From Ceriagrion tenellum (taxonomy: Eukaryota; Arthropoda; Insecta; Odonata; Coenagrionidae): a stretch of DNA of 64,000 nt. The position numbers and the translations under genes were made by a program. The DNA is taken from NCBI GenBank assembly GCA_963169105.1, contig OY720637.1, forward strand, positions 57,124,964 through 57,188,963, given 5' to 3'. The notes below the pieces were generated by a model, which worked only from the letters and a program-made list of their open reading frames with translations, searched no databases and was not told the origin of the DNA. Below, piece after piece: positions 34,161-45,860 of the stretch. Positions within the stretch are counted from its first letter, which is position 1; the number at the start of each line of letters is the position of its first letter.

Positions 34161-35864
34161 CGTTAAAGTATTTTTTTCGATGAATAAAATTCTTAGTAGG
34201 TTCTATTTACGTCTAATTAAAACTATAGACCATGGCTAACTTTGTGGACCGTATCGATGTCCCTCTTGCTGAAAAATAAATACTCCAATTGCGTGCTTAT
34301 TAAATTGAGCGTATTTTCAACTCCATCGCGTTATTTTCAAGGTATATTTAATCTTGACAATGTTGCCATCTATGAACTTCAGTATTCTTTAAAAGGAGCA
34401 GGAAGAAAGTCAAAGAAATGACGCGACAGGAAAGCGGTCATGAATTTGAGGCCTTTGAGATTTGGATGTAGTTTTGGAAGCGAAAAATAGCTGGAATTCG
34501 AAGAACTGCGGGATGAACACGCGTTAACTTTTAGCGGAATCTACTGTTGGTGATGAGACAAATATGCGGAATTCACCGTGGGAAAATCTTTGTTTGTACT
34601 GGGATATCCATCATAATCCAGGCGAATGATATTTTTACTGAGAATTACTCAAATTCAGATGGAAGACCAGCGATGCCTTGTCGATAATGATTGGAAGAAA
34701 CTAATAAAATAAATTGGTCGGGAAATTGAAAGTGGACGGGGAAACGTATAGAGAACAGAGTGAAAAGTACTGAAATGCGATAAATTGAATAACGTTGAAT
34801 AAGTGGAGAAAACGAGCGTAAGAATCGTTGGTATATCAAACCGGGTGGGTCAAAGAGAATGAACATGAAACTCAGAAAGTAGAAGTCATTTTTGCATGGA
34901 TGAAAGTTGCGCGTAAAGAAATTGTATGATCCCTGTATGCATAATAAATTTGTCAGAGATGGACTCCTTATGTGAGGTGTAATCGTATCATAATGATTAC
35001 GCCCTGTTCCGTTGAAACACTCATTGTGCTTTTGATTTGAGATAGAATGTTTAGAGCCGGTCTTCCCCTCAACCGTCGGTTTGATGGTCAAAGTTAAAAC
35101 ACATCTGGTGGTAAGCTCTTCGGCAGGTGAAAGTAACACATTTAGGGTCAGGGGATGAGGTTGTTCCTCTTTCCTCTGCCCACTTTTGGTTACCTTGGCA
35201 GTCCTCGTTCCCAGAAAGTCACAAAACTTGTATGACACAGAAGTCCAGCGGTCTTAACTCGGGCCAGGATCCGAATGCTACTTCGACTCGACCGCTACGA
35301 TTCAACTAACGATTGCGGGACGGGTTAAAATTCATCGGGAGAATATATATGATACTGTTTTCCTCTCTTCTTGTTAGCTGGAGATATTAGGAATTGCGCT
35401 CGATAAAACTATACCTAAGGTAGAGCAGGGAAGCGTAGCGACGTTGGAGATGGATGGTGAAATACGATCCCGTAAGTTCTGTTAGTGTTCTTGGCGTAAG
35501 GTAAAGATAAAGATAAAGAGACATTTATTTCACCGCAAATAATATTACACAAAATACATAATTAATACAGTGAAATTAGGCACCCCTAAAGATTAACTCT
35601 TATATAGGGGTTGTCATTAAATAAAAATAAGGCAGTGCTTGGCAGTCAATTCATAAATGTGATAATTTGGTTAGTTCTGCAAAATCGAGAATAGATCAAA
35701 GCGGAATAGAGCAATACTGTGATTTCGAACCTTAGGGAACAGTGGTTTGACGAGTCTTTATTGTTTACCTTCGTTATACCAGTATTACTAATAAAATTCA
35801 TATTTGCCCTAGCTATTACCGTGAGCAGTCGCTCAGGTACATGTAAGATGCCAACTAAATAGGT
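34161..35864. other. Mostly unrecognised; short LINE trace at 34430-34510
   Basis: Bases 34441-34510 read EFEAFEIWM, stop, FWKRKIAGIRRT, like the FEMWCWRRMLKI region of insect LINE RTs. A 197-codon minus-strand open frame at 34645-35238 has no recognised domain and no start context that persuades me. Bases 35500-35700 are AT-rich with a (GATAAA)-like run near 35505. Confidence 0.35.
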
Positions 35865-35935
35865 CGTGTTGTTTCACAAGTCCTCGTGTGTCGTAGATAT
35901 CCAGTCTGGGATTCAAGTCCGGTTGTGTAAAATTA
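35865..35935 (+). mobile_element. tRNA-derived SINE head, weak
   Basis: GGGATTCAAGTCC at 35908-35920 fits a pol III B-box. An A-box-like sequence upstream is poor and no cloverleaf forms. Confidence 0.3.
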
Positions 35936-36644
35936 TCAGTAAACAGTACCTTGAGCCACCACGCCTGCCTACCTTCACGCTCACCCCGTGGCTTTATGCA
36001 AACAGAGTAAAAATGAAGATGTGACGACGCTCGGCAGCAACTGTATACGTAGAGCATTCTAGACCAGGTCCCCTTCATTCTCCGGATGAGGCTGTCATCC
36101 ACGGAAGTTCTCCAATTAGTGTGAGAGCGCTTTGGAACTGGGCGTATAATTTTCACCTCTTAACATTGTCAGTATGTTGAAATCTATCCCATGATGCGGA
36201 GGCAAAGTTTTTGTGTTTTGTTTTTCAGATTAATTTTTGTCTCTTAAGAGATGAGCTTGCAATGCGCATTAAGGCCGGGGCTGTCCAAAAACCTTTTGAT
36301 AAATTGATGGAGAACCAAATTCATTGTCACGTACGTAACGCACCGGTGTAGCACGATGTAGAGGTCATTGGGTGGTATCCGTTTGTAAGTTCTCGTTTTT
36401 TTGTGTTTATATTAGGATGATAACCTTGGGTTACTGCCGTTTCACTTTAGTAGATGTTGCGTTGTATACCCGAGGCTTCTCCGGAAGTGATGCCATTACA
36501 TGAGGCATAAGTAGCTCTGTCTATCATAGAAATATCTATCATAGATGGTCAAGATGTTGAAAATAGGCGTAACAAATTTAAACACATGTGCGGAGCAATT
36601 CACAAGGCTCTAAAATATAAATCAAGTAAAGGAACTGACTTATA
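35936..36644. other. No gene recognised
   Basis: Mixed composition, short open frames only. Confidence 0.4.
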
Positions 36645-36965
36645 GTAATTTTCAAAACGATGGAAGTTTCCATTTCAGTACATGGGAGCGAGACGAGGGT
36701 ACTCTCAAAGAGAGACAGAATCAGCTGAAATGAAATTCCTGGGAGCAGTAAAAGGCTGCACATTACAAAATGGAATCCGCAATGAAATCATAAGCCTGGT
36801 TTTAAACATTTTTAAATTAGAAGATAAAATGAAAGAATGCAAAATCCAATAGTGCGAACATGTAGGAAGAATACAGTAGGATCGCCTCCCCAAGATTGCC
36901 TTGTAGCTCAACTATAGAGGACAACCGAGTTGCACGTCCGAGGTTGAGATGGTTTCCTGAACAGG
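36645..36965 (+). mobile_element. LINE-D, a distinct RT C-terminus, frame-broken
   Basis: Near 36680 the DNA reads VHGSETRVLSKRDRIS, then after a frameshift AEMKFLGAVKGCTLQNGIRN, EIISLVLNIFKLEDKM and, past stops, CEHVGRIQ and DRLPKIAL. The order YGSETW, EMKFLR-x-V-x-GCT, IRNE, W-x-HV-x-R, LPK-x-AL is that of another widespread insect LINE RT C-terminus. There are three in-frame stops and one frameshift. It is a single copy in this window. Confidence 0.8.
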
Positions 36966-38394
36966 CAATATTGCCTATCCCATGAAGTGAAGAAGAGGAA
37001 GACAGGAAGCTCTGTTTTCTTCAAATCTAGGAAATAAAATAGAGGTAGTGCTATGGATTCTCATTTAGGCCTTCCTAATAGACACGGTTGAGGAAAGGAT
37101 TTTGACAGATTTTAAGGCAAAGTTTGCGCCGATTTCCCGATTAGCTCTCATTCTCGGTTCTATTAATCCCATGTCGCGTTCCTCTCGTGTGATTCTCCCC
37201 ACGCTTTCATCCCGCTCGAAAAGTGTGTTTCGCTGCAGTATCCGTCTTAGTGCCTTTTGGACTCTTTCGAAGGCTACTAAGCTGCCGACTGCATTCACTC
37301 ACGCCGAGGGGGTGAACGTTGCAGCAACCCCTCATCACTCTCTTCCCCCTCAGCATCTCCCGCTCCTATTTACCTTCTCACCCGACCCACCCCTGCCTGC
37401 TTGGCCCTCAGACGATTGTTCGTCCCCCTGTCCCATCACTCCCGGTCGGGCTTAGTGCATCACTCCCCTGAAGCACATACACATGCATCTCCCCCAATCC
37501 CCCCCCCTCCACGCCCCCCCACCCCAAACGGCGACCCTCGTGTCTTTTCGTCCATTCCCTCCGAATCGCCAATGTGGCCAGACTCCTGAAATCAGAGCGC
37601 GCAGGGAAACAACGTGGAACGTGCGACAGTCAATGCCGTACCGTATGTGCGTTGGTTTACACTGGCAAGTTACCTCTTGCTTGCAGGGGAATTCACCCTA
37701 ACGTAATGATTTTCTAAAGTTAGTCCAGAGCCATTTAGGTTCCCATGTACACCGACAACAATTTTTCTGTGCGAGTGACTAGCTTAACTTTTTTCTGTTC
37801 TGCAAGTGGAATTTCAGAGCCTTAAGGTTACTTAGAATGTCGCTTGCTGCAAGTTGATTGCGCAACAAACTTGCCTGTGTAAAGCCTCTGGAGCCCGCAT
37901 GTATCTAATGAGGTGTATTTGCAATATACCTTTGGAATATTCCTACTTTGGCATCGATGGTATGAGTAACTGCTTTCATGTTATTTAATTACATTGAGAC
38001 GATCCGTTTACATGCATTTTACTACTCGTCCATTCCGCTTCACAATTCTTTTTTCCTCCCTTTACCATGGCTGTTGTCCTCATACCCCTCTGCTATACTC
38101 CCCTTCTGGAATTACAGAGTAATATGTTGATGTAGCTATGGTACTTCATGACCAAAAACCGTTCGCACGCGTTAGAGTTCATAAAAGCTCGCTGCTAACA
38201 AAAGGAGGCAGGAACGGTTATTGTTTGCGCGCGGATATGCTTTAAATTTTACATGCATGTTCTCATTTTCTATATCTATAGGTTAAAGCGAAAAAATTGC
38301 CTCAAACAGTTATGTTTTTTGGTTATTAAATGCTTTTTTTGTATGTAGCCCTATGGCACCAAAACCGTTTTTCACAACACTCAATAGCATGTGA
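36966..38394. other. No gene recognised; pyrimidine-rich tract at 37300-37560
   Basis: The C-rich tract produces overlapping Pro/Ser-rich frames. The rest is AT-rich with no supported feature. Confidence 0.4.
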
Positions 38395-38640
38395 ACAGAT
38401 TTTCCTCTTCCATACATACATACCCATCACGCCGTTCCCTTCCGGGGTAGGCACAGTCCAAATGTTTCACTCGTTGATACATAACTGTACACCTAACTCT
38501 GCTTCAATAATTTCCTCCATTCTGACCTATCCTTGCAAACCTCTTTTGCCTCATTCACCCCCATACACTGTTTCATACACGCCCTCCTGTTTTTAAGACT
38601 CCTAATATTCCTCCTCCTAATTCTTCCAACGGGAAATAAT
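38395..38640 (-). mobile_element. LINE-F, RT extreme C-terminus and tail
   Basis: On the minus strand a frame ending at a stop at 38493-38495 reads MKQCMGVNEAKEVCKDR, then SEWRKLLKQS. A C-terminus of the form M-G-V, then A-x-DRSEWRKL-x-KQ is typical of several LINE RT families. The 3' tail (GGGTATGTATGTATGGAAG at about 38408-38426) carries a TATG simple repeat. Confidence 0.7.
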
Positions 38641-39684
38641 TCATTTCTTATCACTAAAAATGTCGCACAGAGTTCGGAATGCGAAAACGAGTGTATTTCA
38701 ATGTATCTTCGCCTGAATGTCGAATAGAGCGCTGAAAAACGTTGTCACAGCATGCTTTAATTAAGGAAAATATTAGTTATAATTTTCGTCACATTTTCAT
38801 CGCTGACTGTGTGATGAGTTTCAAAGTATAAACGTATGCACTAGTCTATGAGATATTGTCCATGATTTTTATTTTACTTGCTCAAAAAATCATTAAAACG
38901 TGCACTCACTGGCCCACGTAAACCGCTCAAGCCAATTTAAGCGCATTCGCCCTCAATGTAGCCACCTTTCTTATCGTTTCGCTCGTCCTTCTAGCGTTCT
39001 CTCTCCGTCCCTTTTGCCCCTCCACTCTTCTTCGCCCTAACCTTCCTTTCTCCCTCGTGAGGTGGGAGTGGCATGCACCAATTACACGTCGACCCGCGCC
39101 CCCTCGACGCGGGGGGTGGGGAGGGAGTCCCCGCTGCATGACTGCGTATTCGTACACACAGCCTCAAAAAGGGTTTCGCGGTGAAAGGGGACTTTTGTTC
39201 ATTTTTTTTAATTGGGCCCCATGTGTGTGGTTTACCGCGTTCAGGAGAATGCGCTCTCCTATGCGTCGGTTTCCGCACAACTGGGTGCGAGCGAACCTCG
39301 GAGAACGCCCTCCGAACACTCGATCTGAAGCGTCGGTTAAATCGAAAATGGCTCAGAAAATTCCGAGATGTGGAGAGTATGAAAGTTCGATACACTTACA
39401 TACTGCGGGGCTAGCTACAGAGGCAACTAATTCATCACTGAGTGTGCGTTCGGCACTTGTGTATACCTTAAATGAATAATTAATTGAACCCCTTTGTCTG
39501 AATATAACTCAATCGCATACCTTTTTAAAATGGAACATAAGCTTTTATAGCCTTATATGTTCATTGTTAACTAATCTTTCAAAGTTTTCTCAAAATATAC
39601 CCATTTCTCGCTAAAAATTACTGAGAAGAGATCCAACGAACCATGATTTCTCTGTAAAATACAAATTAAGCCAGTGATTACCCA
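38641..39684. other. No gene recognised
   Basis: A GC-richer patch at 39050-39130 (CGACGCGGGGGGTGGGG) gives overlapping frames without domains. Confidence 0.4.
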
Positions 39685-39808
39685 CTTATTTTATAGACGA
39701 ACACAGACAACCATGCCCTGGATAGTTAATATGCTACTCAGGCGGAATCCGAATCCGCGATCCTTCGGGTTGGCTGGCAAGAACTTTACTCCACCGCCAC
39801 TAGAGCAG
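39685..39808 (-). mobile_element. tRNA-derived SINE
   Basis: On the minus strand an A-box-like TAGTGGCGGTGGAGTAAAG is followed about 25 bases later by a perfect T-arm, GCGGATTCGGATTCCGC (39742-39758), with a 5-bp stem and 7-base loop. The tail includes GGCATGGTTGTCTGTGTTCG, resembling a phrase I recall from insect SINE bodies. There is no matching acceptor stem, so it is not a functional tRNA. Confidence 0.55.
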
Positions 39809-41532
39809 AGCAATGATGGAAAGGCGTTATTTTTGTGCAATTATTTTATGGCTGCTTCGCTTTCGCAATGAAACTGAAATCCCTATCCGCTGCCGTAACA
39901 AACAGGTCTATGCAGTATGCTTTTCGTGAATGAAAACTCTTTTGTTTAACCTAACTGAATCTAGCTTTTCCTACAAATGGTAATTATTCCATCTGACTAT
40001 ATCCTTGTAAGTGTGGGTGGGGTATTTCCATTTCATTTCCGAAAATGGCTTTATAAATAAACTACCATTCAGTGGAACTTACTCTGACCAAATAGGCAAG
40101 CATACGAAATACTTTCCTTAGCAACGGAGATCCCTTTGGATGTTTACGGATCAATATTAGTCTTTCAAATGAACGAAAAAAATTGCTCCAGCACGCTGTC
40201 TTATAAACATGGGTAATTATAATTTTATCGCCAAAATTTACTGTCTAAATACAGTGAATCCGTTCGCTGTAACTGAAACAGACAAAATGAATAGAACTAA
40301 AACACAATATTCTAAATGGTAGAGATGTATCTTTTGAAATATATATAAGGGCCAGCATTAGTCTTTTACATGAATGCTGTACATCTCTCCCGTATACTGT
40401 GTTAACTGACTGTGACCAAATAAAGAAACTATTAAAAAATAATTTTAATAACGATAGGGAATGATTTTTTTTACATTTTTTGGTCAATATAAGTTTCACA
40501 CTTGAGCGCTACACATAGCCCTTGCATAATGTCATGTATGAATGTGATATTTTTATTTTGTTTCCGAAAATGGCGGTCTAAATATAGATGGCGTTCGCTG
40601 AAAGGGACGCTTTCCCTTTCAGCTTAGGATGAGGGAAAGAAGTGGGTAAAGCGTCAACGAGGAGCTTCTTTCTCTCAACGTGCGAATGTATTTATACATA
40701 TATCCCCCTCCCCTTCCTCCCTCAAATCCCCAACACAGCGTGGGTGTCACTGCCCGATGTCACAGTAAAAAGCCGCGTCCTGACGCCCTCGGAATGATTC
40801 CTTCGTCGGGTGCATGATTGCGTGCTTTGTCGTGCTTCATTTCGCTTTTGCGGGCGACTCGAAAAAGGCTGGCTCTCTATCTCTCATTTCTTTTTGGCCG
40901 TGCATTCCCTTCCTCCCGGCCTCATTCCTCGCCTCACCGCCACCTTTCACTCCTCCCCCCCTCCCCACCTTCTCTGTCCCTTAACGTTTCCTCCCCCCCC
41001 TCCCCTTATAGCGAACCGCCCTATCCCAGGCATTCCTAGTCGAACCCACCTTCTTTCCCTCTCTCTCTCTCCCCTTCCCCCCGCTTCCCACTAGGGTACT
41101 GCAGGGGAGGGGAAGGAAGGGGACGAGGAGAACGGGCGACACCCCTTGCTACCGCAGAGCTGAAAAAATATGCACAAAAACACGGTTGAGGAGAGGGGAG
41201 GGGTGCAATCTCTGGAGGTACGCAGTGGGCACCGTACCAATATCCTTCTCCATATTATTCCCTCTCTGGAGGATGGAGCAGTGTGATAAAAGGGATGATG
41301 GGGAATGCAGCGGACGTAAGGAAATATGAAAAACGAAGAAGTTCGTGTGTACCATGTTATGGGTAGGATTGAGCTTTCTTTAGGGAATCAGAAGGAGGAG
41401 ATATTTATTGAAAAATAGGTAGATGAGTGGTTTTATAGTAGCTATATTGAGACCACAAGTATTCAGTTCTTTCTTCAACCTGAACCCTCTTGGATAGATG
41501 TTTCTCGGATGTTCTACCGGATGAGCAGATCC
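39809..41532. other. No gene recognised; pyrimidine-rich tract at 40900-41095
   Basis: AT-rich apart from the C/T-rich tract, which contains a CTCTCTCTCTCTC microsatellite near 41060. No supported coding frame. Confidence 0.4.
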
Positions 41533-41704
41533 ATAGGTCCCGACGTTTCGGAGAACGACTTGCTCTCCCTCTGCAGGAGTTCTGAATGAAGTACTATCTT
41601 CCATTCAAAACCCCTGAAGTTTTGTAAGTATATTGAAGTTATAGTTTTCATTCATTACCCCAGAAGATGGAGAGCAAGTCGTTCTCCGAAACGTCGGGAC
41701 CTAT
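41533..41704. mobile_element. Foldback element with perfect 36-bp arms and hammerhead-like motifs (locus iii)
   Basis: Bases 41533-41568 are the exact reverse complement of 41669-41704. The similarity continues inward at a lower level. On the plus strand the right arm has CCC (41658-41660), a CAGAAGA core, one extra base, stem II GGAGA/TCTCC, GAAAC and GTC, then GGG pairing back to CCC. The left arm read on the minus strand has CUGCAGA at the core. Each arm thus carries one substitution against CUGANGA, at different positions. Perfect outer arms with a diverged centre suggest gene conversion or a copy-back origin. Confidence 0.65.
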
Positions 41705-42484
41705 ACCTTATCTTACCTAACCTTGCTTACCCGGTGTAACGCCCGAGAAACATTTATCCAGCTGATACGCCGGGAAAACATGAGATCTTTCATCTAACCC
41801 CTCTTCTCCGTTACATTCATACAAACACGCAAACATTGACTTAAACAAAATATGGTACACAATAACAAAAGTAGAGTTGTTTGCAGTTAGAGAAAATAAT
41901 GAAACAAATATACACACCTGTGGGAAATTCGTAAGGATGCTAGGATGGTAGTCCTGGCGAGGTAACCCGCACAGGAAAGGTGTGTAATATACCTGCCAAG
42001 CGCACTGAGCGAAAGATGATACATTAATAAGCGTACTAGGGAATTTCAAAAAGGAGCATGTACAAAAAACTAATCCTAAAGGTGGATGGAGCAGGTAATA
42101 CAAAGTGGTGTGATGCTGAAAGCCTGTGTGGAGAGGATAATCCTGAGGATAAGAGGAAGAGGTAGGGGAGAGGATTAGTAAGTTAGAGAAACTAAAGAGA
42201 GAGATCGGGTGAGGAAGTCACGCGATCATAGCAAGAACAAGAGAAGAGATTAAATCTCAATCTACCGTTTAGGTTGATGATCAAGTAATTGATCATTTCT
42301 GTTTGAAAAAAGCAAAGGTTAGTATTTCCGCGCAATTTTTATCACTCATGCTGCAGTCCCAACGCTGCTTCATCGCCTTCAAGACAAAATCATATGTTAT
42401 CGTAATGATTATCGCTATTAGGTATTCTACCAGTTGATGGGTTCGTGTTTTTGCAGTTTATACTCTGACTGCCCTATTTTTTTG
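41705..42484. other. No gene recognised
   Basis: The purine-rich stretch 42115-42260 might be a decayed LINE tail but could not be aligned. Confidence 0.35.
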
Positions 42485-42615
42485 TGTCATCTTTTCACCA
42501 TCTTGCGCATTACTTGCTCTTCCACAGATCAGTCGTAAGTTTCTCACACCACCTGCCCGTCCTCATGTCGTCCAACATTCCTACCCTCTTCCACGATTCC
42601 CCTCAATCTTTCTCG
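42485..42615 (-). mobile_element. LINE RT extreme C-terminus remnant
   Basis: On the minus strand KIEGNRGRG is followed, after a one-base shift, by MLDDMRTGRWCEKLTTDLWK. The order IEG, RGRGR, MLDDM, YEKLKEDA matches LINE reverse transcriptase ends. No 3' tail boundary was found. Confidence 0.6.
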
Positions 42616-43237
42616 GCAACAGTTATGTCGTAATAATGCCGCAAAGGCGTTCAAACAGCGGTCGAAATAGGGTAAGAAATTTGGCGCAAATGCCGGATTT
42701 CCACTGTTGAAAATTTCCTCATGTGTTAAGGCCTGCAACCTTAGAATATCCTTAATAATAATTCCATCCCCTCGTTCTCCTTTGTATCTTACCGGCTATC
42801 ACCCCGACGCGTCCTTATTCCCTTATTCACTCCCGCAGACCCCTCACTCCCCTCCTGAGAAACCCTCCCCTCTCTAGAGAACCCCTTGGCGTACGGCTCC
42901 CCTCCCTGTCCTCCCCTCTTTCCCGCCCCCTCCGTCCTCTCTGCTCCGGTAACCCCCTCCACCCCCCTCCCGTCCAAGGGTTCTTCCCCTCCGTTCCCAC
43001 CCCTCCCTGGCTTCACCCTTCCCCACCCTTGGTACCCCCCAGCGCCGCCCTCCCCTCTTCTCCCCGCCCCCTCCGACTGCTGCAGTACTGCACGGCAAGC
43101 GACGCGGGTCAGACCCCCACAGAACCCTCTCTTCCGAATAAGTTCCATCCTAACCAAAACGGCTGGCACCGCCCTGGGAAACGCGCTCTGGGGAAAGGCT
43201 CGCACGTTTTTTGTACATAATTATCGTTTCATCACCC
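42616..43237. other. Pyrimidine-rich tract, no gene
   Basis: Bases 42830-43080 are almost purely C/T with short breaks. Open frames of up to 138 codons here are Pro/Ser- or Gly/Arg-rich artefacts. Confidence 0.45.
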
Positions 43238-43292
43238 CGCGCGGGCCCGGTAGCTAGCCAAGGGGATACCGGTTTCGATTCCCAGGGACGGA
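43238..43292 (+). mobile_element. tRNA-like SINE head, compressed
   Basis: CCCGGTAGCTAGCCAAGG resembles an A-box and GGTTTCGATTCCC (43271-43283) a B-box. They are only about 20 bases apart, so the anticodon arm is missing. Confidence 0.35.
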
Positions 43293-43739
43293 CGTCAAGT
43301 GAGAAAACAAAACCCATCGGAGGAGAGAGTGCGGGAGTGGGCATCATTTCGTTGCAGCCCCGGGGTTCTGCTCTCCCGTACCCCGCCAGGCCCCCCCGGA
43401 GCGGCCCTCGCCGTGTTATCGAGGGCCCGCGAGTCTCGTCCAGGGGTCCTCCGGTCGCCTGGAAACTCTCCGGCGTCAGGGACCCTAAGCTCAAGTTATT
43501 AAACCCGGGAGGAGGGCCTGAAAACGACGACAACACCCTGACACGGCACAGGGTTCCGGTGGGGCGGGGTGGGGGGGCAGCGCGTCTATCTTCGTGGGCC
43601 AGGGGCGGTGCTGGGGCCTTTGCAAAGGGAAGAGAGGGGTCGTGTGGGGGGCGGGGTGGGCTGGGGGTGTAGGGTCTTGTAGTGAGTGTGTGTGTTTTTA
43701 GGGTAGGGAGGGGTTTGGGACGTGGTTTCGGGATGCTAA
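43293..43739. other. CpG-rich island with G-quadruplex motifs
   Basis: Bases 43370-43500 are dense in CpG. At 43561-43577 and 43646-43674 runs of three or more G are separated by one to three bases, a strong quadruplex pattern on the plus strand. It lies just upstream of the candidate first exon. Confidence 0.5.
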
Positions 43740-44045
43740 AGGTATAATAAGTGGGGGGGTCCAGGCAATTGTATATTTCATGTGTTCTTCCGGCGGGTAC
43801 CTCCCCTTTCCCCGCGTCACGTAGGTTTTCTTTTCATCTCCAAAGGGGGGTTAAAAAGGGGGAGGCGTTCGTCCTCCTCACTTTTTGAGCCCCTCGGCTG
43901 GGGTGTGAACTCGGTTTCTCGGTGTGCGACAGTGAAAGGATATCGACATTCGTCGCCCTCGGCGCTAAAATATCTTCGATTCTCCACGGCGTGTTGTCTC
44001 TCGCTCTCTCAAAATGGTGACGGAAACGACGCCTCAGGTAAGCAA
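43740..44045 (+). promoter_or_regulatory. Candidate promoter and first coding exon
   Basis: Downstream of the CpG island a TATA-like GGTATAATAAG lies at 43740-43750. An ATG in good context (AAAATGG) at 44014-44016 opens eight codons, MVTETTPQ. These end exactly at a consensus splice donor, CAG followed by GTAAGC at 44038. No downstream exon could be identified in the window, and these signals are short, so a chance arrangement is quite possible. Confidence 0.25.
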
Positions 44046-44137
44046 GCCCACCCACTCTGGGTTGTACCGCTTCGTCCGGAGATGGCGAATCGATGTTGCC
44101 TTTCCTTTAAATCTTGTCTGAGGTTTTCTCTGGAAGT

Positions 44138-44225
44138 GAGCCGGTCGCGGTAGCCTGGTTGATACCTTGCTGTCCGGGCCAATCCCAAGATCGCGGGTTC
44201 GAATCCCGCTTTATTCAGTATTATC
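44138..44225 (+). mobile_element. tRNA-derived SINE head, best preserved
   Basis: The D-arm stem is GGTA/TACC with A-box TAGCCTGGTTG (44151-44161). The T-arm GCGGGTTCGAATCCCGC (44193-44209) is perfect, with a 5-bp stem and 7-base loop. The anticodon stem is imperfect, and the bases after the T-arm (TTTATTC) do not pair with the 5' GCCGGTC, so no acceptor stem exists. It is a SINE head rather than a tRNA gene. Confidence 0.65.
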
Positions 44226-44939
44226 GAGTTCGTATTAGTATTACGGTGCAAGTCATTGTTTCGAAATGTCCATTGAAACTTTTGTTTTGATAATACAACT
44301 AGCATGTTTTCTCTCCCCCATCGATAAACTTGCGTCAATAAAGTCAGTGTTAAATATCATGTGAAACTATTCTTCAGTTAGCGTCACATAAATATAAATT
44401 TAATTTTCCATTCGATGGAAATCATCTGATGGCTATCATTGACCGGGCATATTGAAATTGGGCTATCGTGTAGCAATGTAGATATCACATTTGCTATTAA
44501 AATTCTTATAAACTCAAGTCTAATATTATTTCTCTGGGAGTGACGCCTATTTGTTTTCTCAAAAAGCTCCCTTTACTTGGAATATATGGAACGATTATTG
44601 CCTTTCTCTTTAGCCTCTTCATTTGTTTTGATTCAGAATGAATCAGGATTGCAAGATTTAAAGGAAAGATGACATGTTTTACCTAGTTTTGTCATACCGT
44701 TGTGTCTGCTCGGTGTATGTTCTCATGTTTTGCTTAGTGATCTTGTAATGATTTATCCAGAAGTGACTCGTGTTGTGTGTCCTCTGGAGGTGGAAATAAA
44801 GTCGCCGACATGGAATCGGGGAAAGTGTCCATGTCGAGCTAGCTCAGCTCAAAGGTCAACAGGGTTACGGAGAAATCTCTTTGCTAGCTTCAAAACGGAG
44901 GGGGTGTGACATCCATGCCAGGTTCAGACACTGTCAAAT
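44226..44939. other. No gene recognised
   Basis: AT-rich DNA. No supported feature. Confidence 0.4.
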
Positions 44940-45005
44940 AGTGCTCTTGAGGACGTCCCATTTGTCTACTCGTGAGTCCAAAGCCCAGGGTTCAAGCCCT
45001 TTTCG
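44940..45005 (+). mobile_element. tRNA-like SINE head, weak
   Basis: CAGGGTTCAAGCCCT at 44986-45000 is a good B-box with a short stem. The A-box is not convincing. Confidence 0.35.
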
Positions 45006-45595
45006 TCAAACCCTCTCCCTTCCAGTGGTCCTCATTATCCCACCAGCGCCCCGCCCCCTCTCCCAACCACCTCGCCCCACCCCCTACTTCCCCCGTGTGA
45101 ACTTCGCCCCGCGCCACCGCTCACCGGCGCCATGCCTCGCAAAACTGGATTCCCGACGTCCTAGCTGCCCCTCCTCCACACCGGTAAGGCTCGGCGAGGG
45201 GGGCGTAGTCTACCACTCTCTCACCCTCTCCTCCTGTCAAAACATCACCTCCCACCCACAGCTTTTGTACTTCCTTTACTAGCTCGATTTTCATATTTCC
45301 CAAGAAATCGTTATCCGACTTGATTGGGGCATATTGATAACATATTTTTTTTTAAACTTGGGAATTTTGTTTTTTTTAGACACTCTATGAAGTTCTAAGC
45401 GTGCTGGGGGTATAAATACAATTTCTGAGGCAGGGTTTCTCAAGCTATTCTCCGGGGAAAGTTATTAGGTGATCCGCCAAAATATAGAATGGGTAGGTGT
45501 AATGTATGCTGCTACGTCTGCGAAAAATTCTAGCTTTTTTTTTACCCTGCCCTGCGAAACAAACGGGGCATTCCGTCAAAATTTTCCGACTTAAT
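45006..45595. other. C-rich tract then AT-rich DNA, no gene
   Basis: Bases 45020-45250 are C-rich with low-complexity frames. The remainder is AT-rich. Confidence 0.4.
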
Positions 45596-45860
45596 GAAGT
45601 GTTCCATCGCAGGAAAAGTTTTGGAAACTTTGGCGAACTAGTAAGGAATTTTAGGGGAAGCGAAGTAGGCGGGTGGGGCATGTAACAGGATGGAATTCTG
45701 AGAGGCGTTTCGATAGCCAGAATGCTGGGAAAGAGGACTAGGGGTAGGTGAAGGAATAGGCATATTGGAATACTAGGGATGAACTGAGAGAAAACGACAT
45801 GAGGATGAGGATGTGAGAGAGTAAAACGCTGGGTAAACACAGGAGATGGAGGAGAAGAAT
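45596..45860 (+). mobile_element. LINE RT C-terminal remnant, heavily decayed
   Basis: A frame reads RRVGHVTGWNSERR, with FDSQNAGKED after it and stops beyond. RQVGHV followed by GKR-x-RGR is a recurrent segment of insect LINE RTs. Assignment to a family is not possible. Confidence 0.45.

Noticed and set aside
34645..35238. 197-codon minus-strand open frame
   Set aside because: Longest frame not over an obvious repeat, but no domain, signal peptide, membrane pattern or repeat match persuades me. Kept as unrecognised.
36705..36911. 68-codon minus-strand open frame
   Set aside because: It is antisense to the LINE-D reverse transcriptase remnant.
43211..43672. 153-codon frame in the GC-rich island
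   Set aside because: Composition-driven Gly/Arg/Pro-rich frame overlapping others on both strands. Stops are rare in such DNA.
44138..44225. Functional tRNA gene
   Set aside because: The bases after the T-arm do not pair with the 5' end and the anticodon stem has a mismatch, so it is called a SINE head.
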